A stretch of DNA of 64,000 nt from Dehalococcoides mccartyi (GTDB lineage: Bacteria; Chloroflexota; Dehalococcoidia; UBA2979). The notes under the pieces were generated by a model. The model saw only the letters and a program-made list of their open reading frames with translations. It made no database searches and was not told the origin of the DNA. The DNA lies in the NCBI GenBank assembly GCA_945865925.1, contig CAMBFG010000005.1, positions 124,001-188,000 of the forward strand, given 5' to 3'. Shown piece by piece: positions 62,256-64,000 of the stretch (position 1 is its first letter; the number at the start of each line of letters is the position of its first letter). The position numbers and the translations under genes were made by a program.

Positions 62256-63272
62256 ATGCCTGACCAGCCAACCCGATCCGCCCTCCGACTGAGCGTCCTC
62301 GACCAGGCGCCGATCCGCGATGGTGGCACCGCCGCTCAGGCGCTGCGCGAGTCGATCCTGCTCGCACAGGCCGTCGAGCGCTTCGGGTACTCCCGCTTCT
62401 GGCTCGCGGAGCACCACGCGAGCGGGGGCCTCGCCTGCGCCGCCCCCGAGGTGGTCATCCCCGCCGTCGCCGCGCAGACCTCGACCATCCGGGTAGGGTC
62501 AGGCGGCGTGATGTTGTCCCACTACGCGCCGCTGAAGGTCGCCGAACAATTCCGTGCGCTGGAGGCGCTGTTCCCCGGCCGCATCGACCTCGGCATCGGC
62601 CGCGCGCCGGGTAGCAGCATGCAGACGAAGCAGGCGCTCGAGCACGGCCCCGGCACCCTCCCACTCGAGGCGTTCCCCGACCAGGTCGAAGACCTCCTCG
62701 GCTACCTCGACGACGCGCTGCCCGCGGACCATCCGTTCTTCGGCATCCACGCCAGCCCCATGATCGACGGCACCCCCGAGGTTTGGTGCCTCGGCTCCTC
62801 GCTGGACGGAGCGGCGATCGCCGCCGACCTGGGGCTGCCCTACTGCTTCGCGCAGTTCATCGCCCCCGAACTCGGCCCGCGCGCCGTCGCGCTCTACAAG
62901 ACGCGCTTCAAGCCCTCGAAGTGGGCATCCGAGCCGCGCGTCTCCATCGGCGTCTCCGGCCTCTGCGCCCCGACCGACGAGGAGGCCGAGCGCCTCGCCC
63001 TCAGCCGCTACGTCTGGCGCTTCCGTCGCGGCGCCGTCCCCTCTCCCGCGACCGCTGCCGCGTTCGAGATGACCGACCCTGAGCGTGACTACGTGAAGTT
63101 CTCGATGTCGAAGGCCGCCGTCGGCTCCCCCTCGACCGTGCGGGCACGCCTCGAATCCCTCGCGGACGAGTTTGGCGCGGAGGAGATCGTGCTGCTCACG
63201 ATCACCTTCGACTTCGCCGACCGCGTCCGCTCCTACGAACTCGTCGCGCGCCAATTCGGACTGTTTGAGTAG
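62256..63272 (+). CDS. LLM-class oxidoreductase (MsnO8-like)
   Basis: A 338-residue luciferase-like enzyme beginning MPDQPTRSALRLSVLDQAPI. The N-terminal SVLDQAPIRDG and FWLAEHHASGGLACAAPEV (with the following VGSGGVMLSHYAPLKVAEQF) fit the MsnO8/YvbT-type group. The ATG at 62256 lies behind GGGGAG. A flavin reductase gene 32 bp downstream could supply reduced FMN. Confidence 0.88.
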   Translation: MPDQPTRSALRLSVLDQAPIRDGGTAAQALRESILLAQAVERFGYSRFWLAEHHASGGLACAAPEVVIPAVAAQTSTIRVGSGGVMLSHYAPLKVAEQFRALEALFPGRIDLGIGRAPGSSMQTKQALEHGPGTLPLEAFPDQVEDLLGYLDDALPADHPFFGIHASPMIDGTPEVWCLGSSLDGAAIAADLGLPYCFAQFIAPELGPRAVALYKTRFKPSKWASEPRVSIGVSGLCAPTDEEAERLALSRYVWRFRRGAVPSPATAAAFEMTDPERDYVKFSMSKAAVGSPSTVRARLESLADEFGAEEIVLLTITFDFADRVRSYELVARQFGLFE

Positions 63273-63304
63273 CGTCGGCCTCTTCGAGTAGCCGGGAGAC
63301 ATCG

Positions 63305-63853
63305 ATGGTTGGACGCAAGATCCAGAAGACCGAGGACGACTACATCCAGGAGGCGATGCACGAACTGCCATACGGCATCTACGTCATCGGCACCACGCGT
63401 GACGGCAAGCCGAACGGGATGATCGCCGACTGGGTGATGCAGGTCTCCTTCAGCCCCCGTCTCGTCCTCGCCGCCTTCGAGCGCGACTCGTCGTCCCTTG
63501 GGCGCATCCGCGAGAACGGCTTCTACACCGTGAACCTGCTCCCGCAGAAGGACGGCCTGCTCATCGCCCAGCGCTTCGTCCAGCCCTCGAACGCCGCCAA
63601 AGTGCGAGGTCGTAGCGACGAAGCCGCGGCGCAGCAGCACGACAAACTCGCGGGTACCGACTACCGGCTCTCCGAGCGCGCCGCCGGCTGCCCGATCCTC
63701 GACGACGCCATCGCCTACCTCGAATGCGCCGCCGAGCAGTTCATCGAGGCCGGCGACCACATCGTCGTCACCGCGCGTGTCCTCTACGGCGAAGTCCAGC
63801 ACAGCGGCGACCCGCTCACCTCGACGTACACCGGCTGGTCGTACTCGGGGTAG
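63305..63853 (+). CDS. Flavin reductase-like, FMN-binding split-barrel protein
   Basis: A 182-residue split-barrel flavoprotein: MHELPYGIYVIGTTRDGKPNG, FSPRLVLAAFERDSSSLGRI and GFYTVNLLPQ are typical of the flavin reductase-like domain. It would reduce FMN with NAD(P)H. Pairing with the LLM oxidoreductase just upstream makes a two-component monooxygenase plausible. Confidence 0.85.
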   Translation: MVGRKIQKTEDDYIQEAMHELPYGIYVIGTTRDGKPNGMIADWVMQVSFSPRLVLAAFERDSSSLGRIRENGFYTVNLLPQKDGLLIAQRFVQPSNAAKVRGRSDEAAAQQHDKLAGTDYRLSERAAGCPILDDAIAYLECAAEQFIEAGDHIVVTARVLYGEVQHSGDPLTSTYTGWSYSG

Positions 63854-63859
63854 ACGCCG

Positions 63860-64000
63860 CTACTCCTGCTCCAACCGCACGAGGCGTCCACCCGCGACCA
63901 CCGCCCTCACGCGCTCCAACGCGCCGAGGTCGCGCGTTGGGTCGCCCTCGACCACGAGTAGGTCGGCGCGCTGGCCGGGGGCGATGCTGCCGCGGTCGGG
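63860..64000 (-). CDS. Amidohydrolase-family protein, C-terminal fragment
   Basis: The last 46 codons of a leftward gene enter from the window edge. GSIAPGQRADLLVVEGDPTRD is the standard closing beta-sandwich of imidazolonepropionase/dihydroorotase-like amidohydrolases, and AVVAGGRLVR is the final strand. The substrate cannot be told from this part. Confidence 0.75.
   Translation of the reverse strand, partial: PDRGSIAPGQRADLLVVEGDPTRDLGALERVRAVVAGGRLVRLEQE

Noticed and set aside
59935-62292. A 785-codon plus-strand open frame
   Set aside because: It lies antisense to the M3 oligopeptidase, whose zinc motif and full-length family match are clear.

Overview
The window is GC-rich (mostly about 65-70% by eye), densely packed bacterial chromosome. 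There are no rRNA or tRNA genes, insertion sequences or CRISPR arrays that I can see. Gene content suggests an uncultured Chloroflexota, possibly Dehalococcoidia-like: a full menaquinone set, several luciferase-like flavin oxidoreductases, many serine-hydrolase, acyl-CoA and MFS genes, DUF5679 and DUF2277 small proteins, and a probable selenoprotein. The taxonomic call is inference. Promoters that can be picked out carry TAGAAT/TATAGT-like -10 boxes, and several lie 6-8 nt before the start codon, as expected for leaderless mRNAs.

Layout. 0-3.6 kb: start of a citrate-synthase-like gene, two paralogous lipoproteins and acsA. 3.7-6.3 kb: an AT-richer restriction-modification island with a C5 methyltransferase, a NaeI-type endonuclease and a T/G-mismatch glycosylase. 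6.3-10.9 kb: phosphotriesterase-like hydrolase, M28-like peptidase, matrixin-like secreted protease and a DUF983 protein. 11.0-19.9 kb: menF, then menD-H-B-A-C-E, which covers chorismate to demethylmenaquinone apart from the DHNA-CoA thioesterase. 20-28 kb: a PHP-MaoC fusion with a partner MaoC protein, DoxX, two tandem serine hydrolases, a GNAT enzyme, a DsbA/FrnE-family protein whose first active-site Cys codon is TGA, a DUF1003 protein and an enoyl-CoA hydratase. 28-33 kb: a natural fusion of a SEDS glycosyltransferase with a class B penicillin-binding protein, a divergent RodZ-like protein and RNase D.

33-52 kb is mainly accessory metabolism: acetyltransferases, LLM oxidoreductases, three MFS transporters, M20 peptidase, ketopantoate reductase, two quinone or alcohol oxidoreductases, HxlR and TetR regulators, VanY and a P450. 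52-58.4 kb holds an XRE/DUF2975 pair flanked by a short direct repeat, and a type I restriction system (hsdM-S-R) whose hsdM is split into two ATGA-overlapping ORFs. 58.5-64 kb has a DUF5679 zinc ribbon, a two-part metal-binding protein, an M3 oligopeptidase, a PH-like membrane protein, an LLM oxidoreductase, a flavin reductase and the end of an amidohydrolase.

The strongest items for follow-up are the UGA-containing DsbA protein with a SECIS-like hairpin at 26.48 kb, the NaeI-type island with its own deamination-repair glycosylase, the SEDS-PBP fusion, the PHP-MaoC fusion and the split hsdM.
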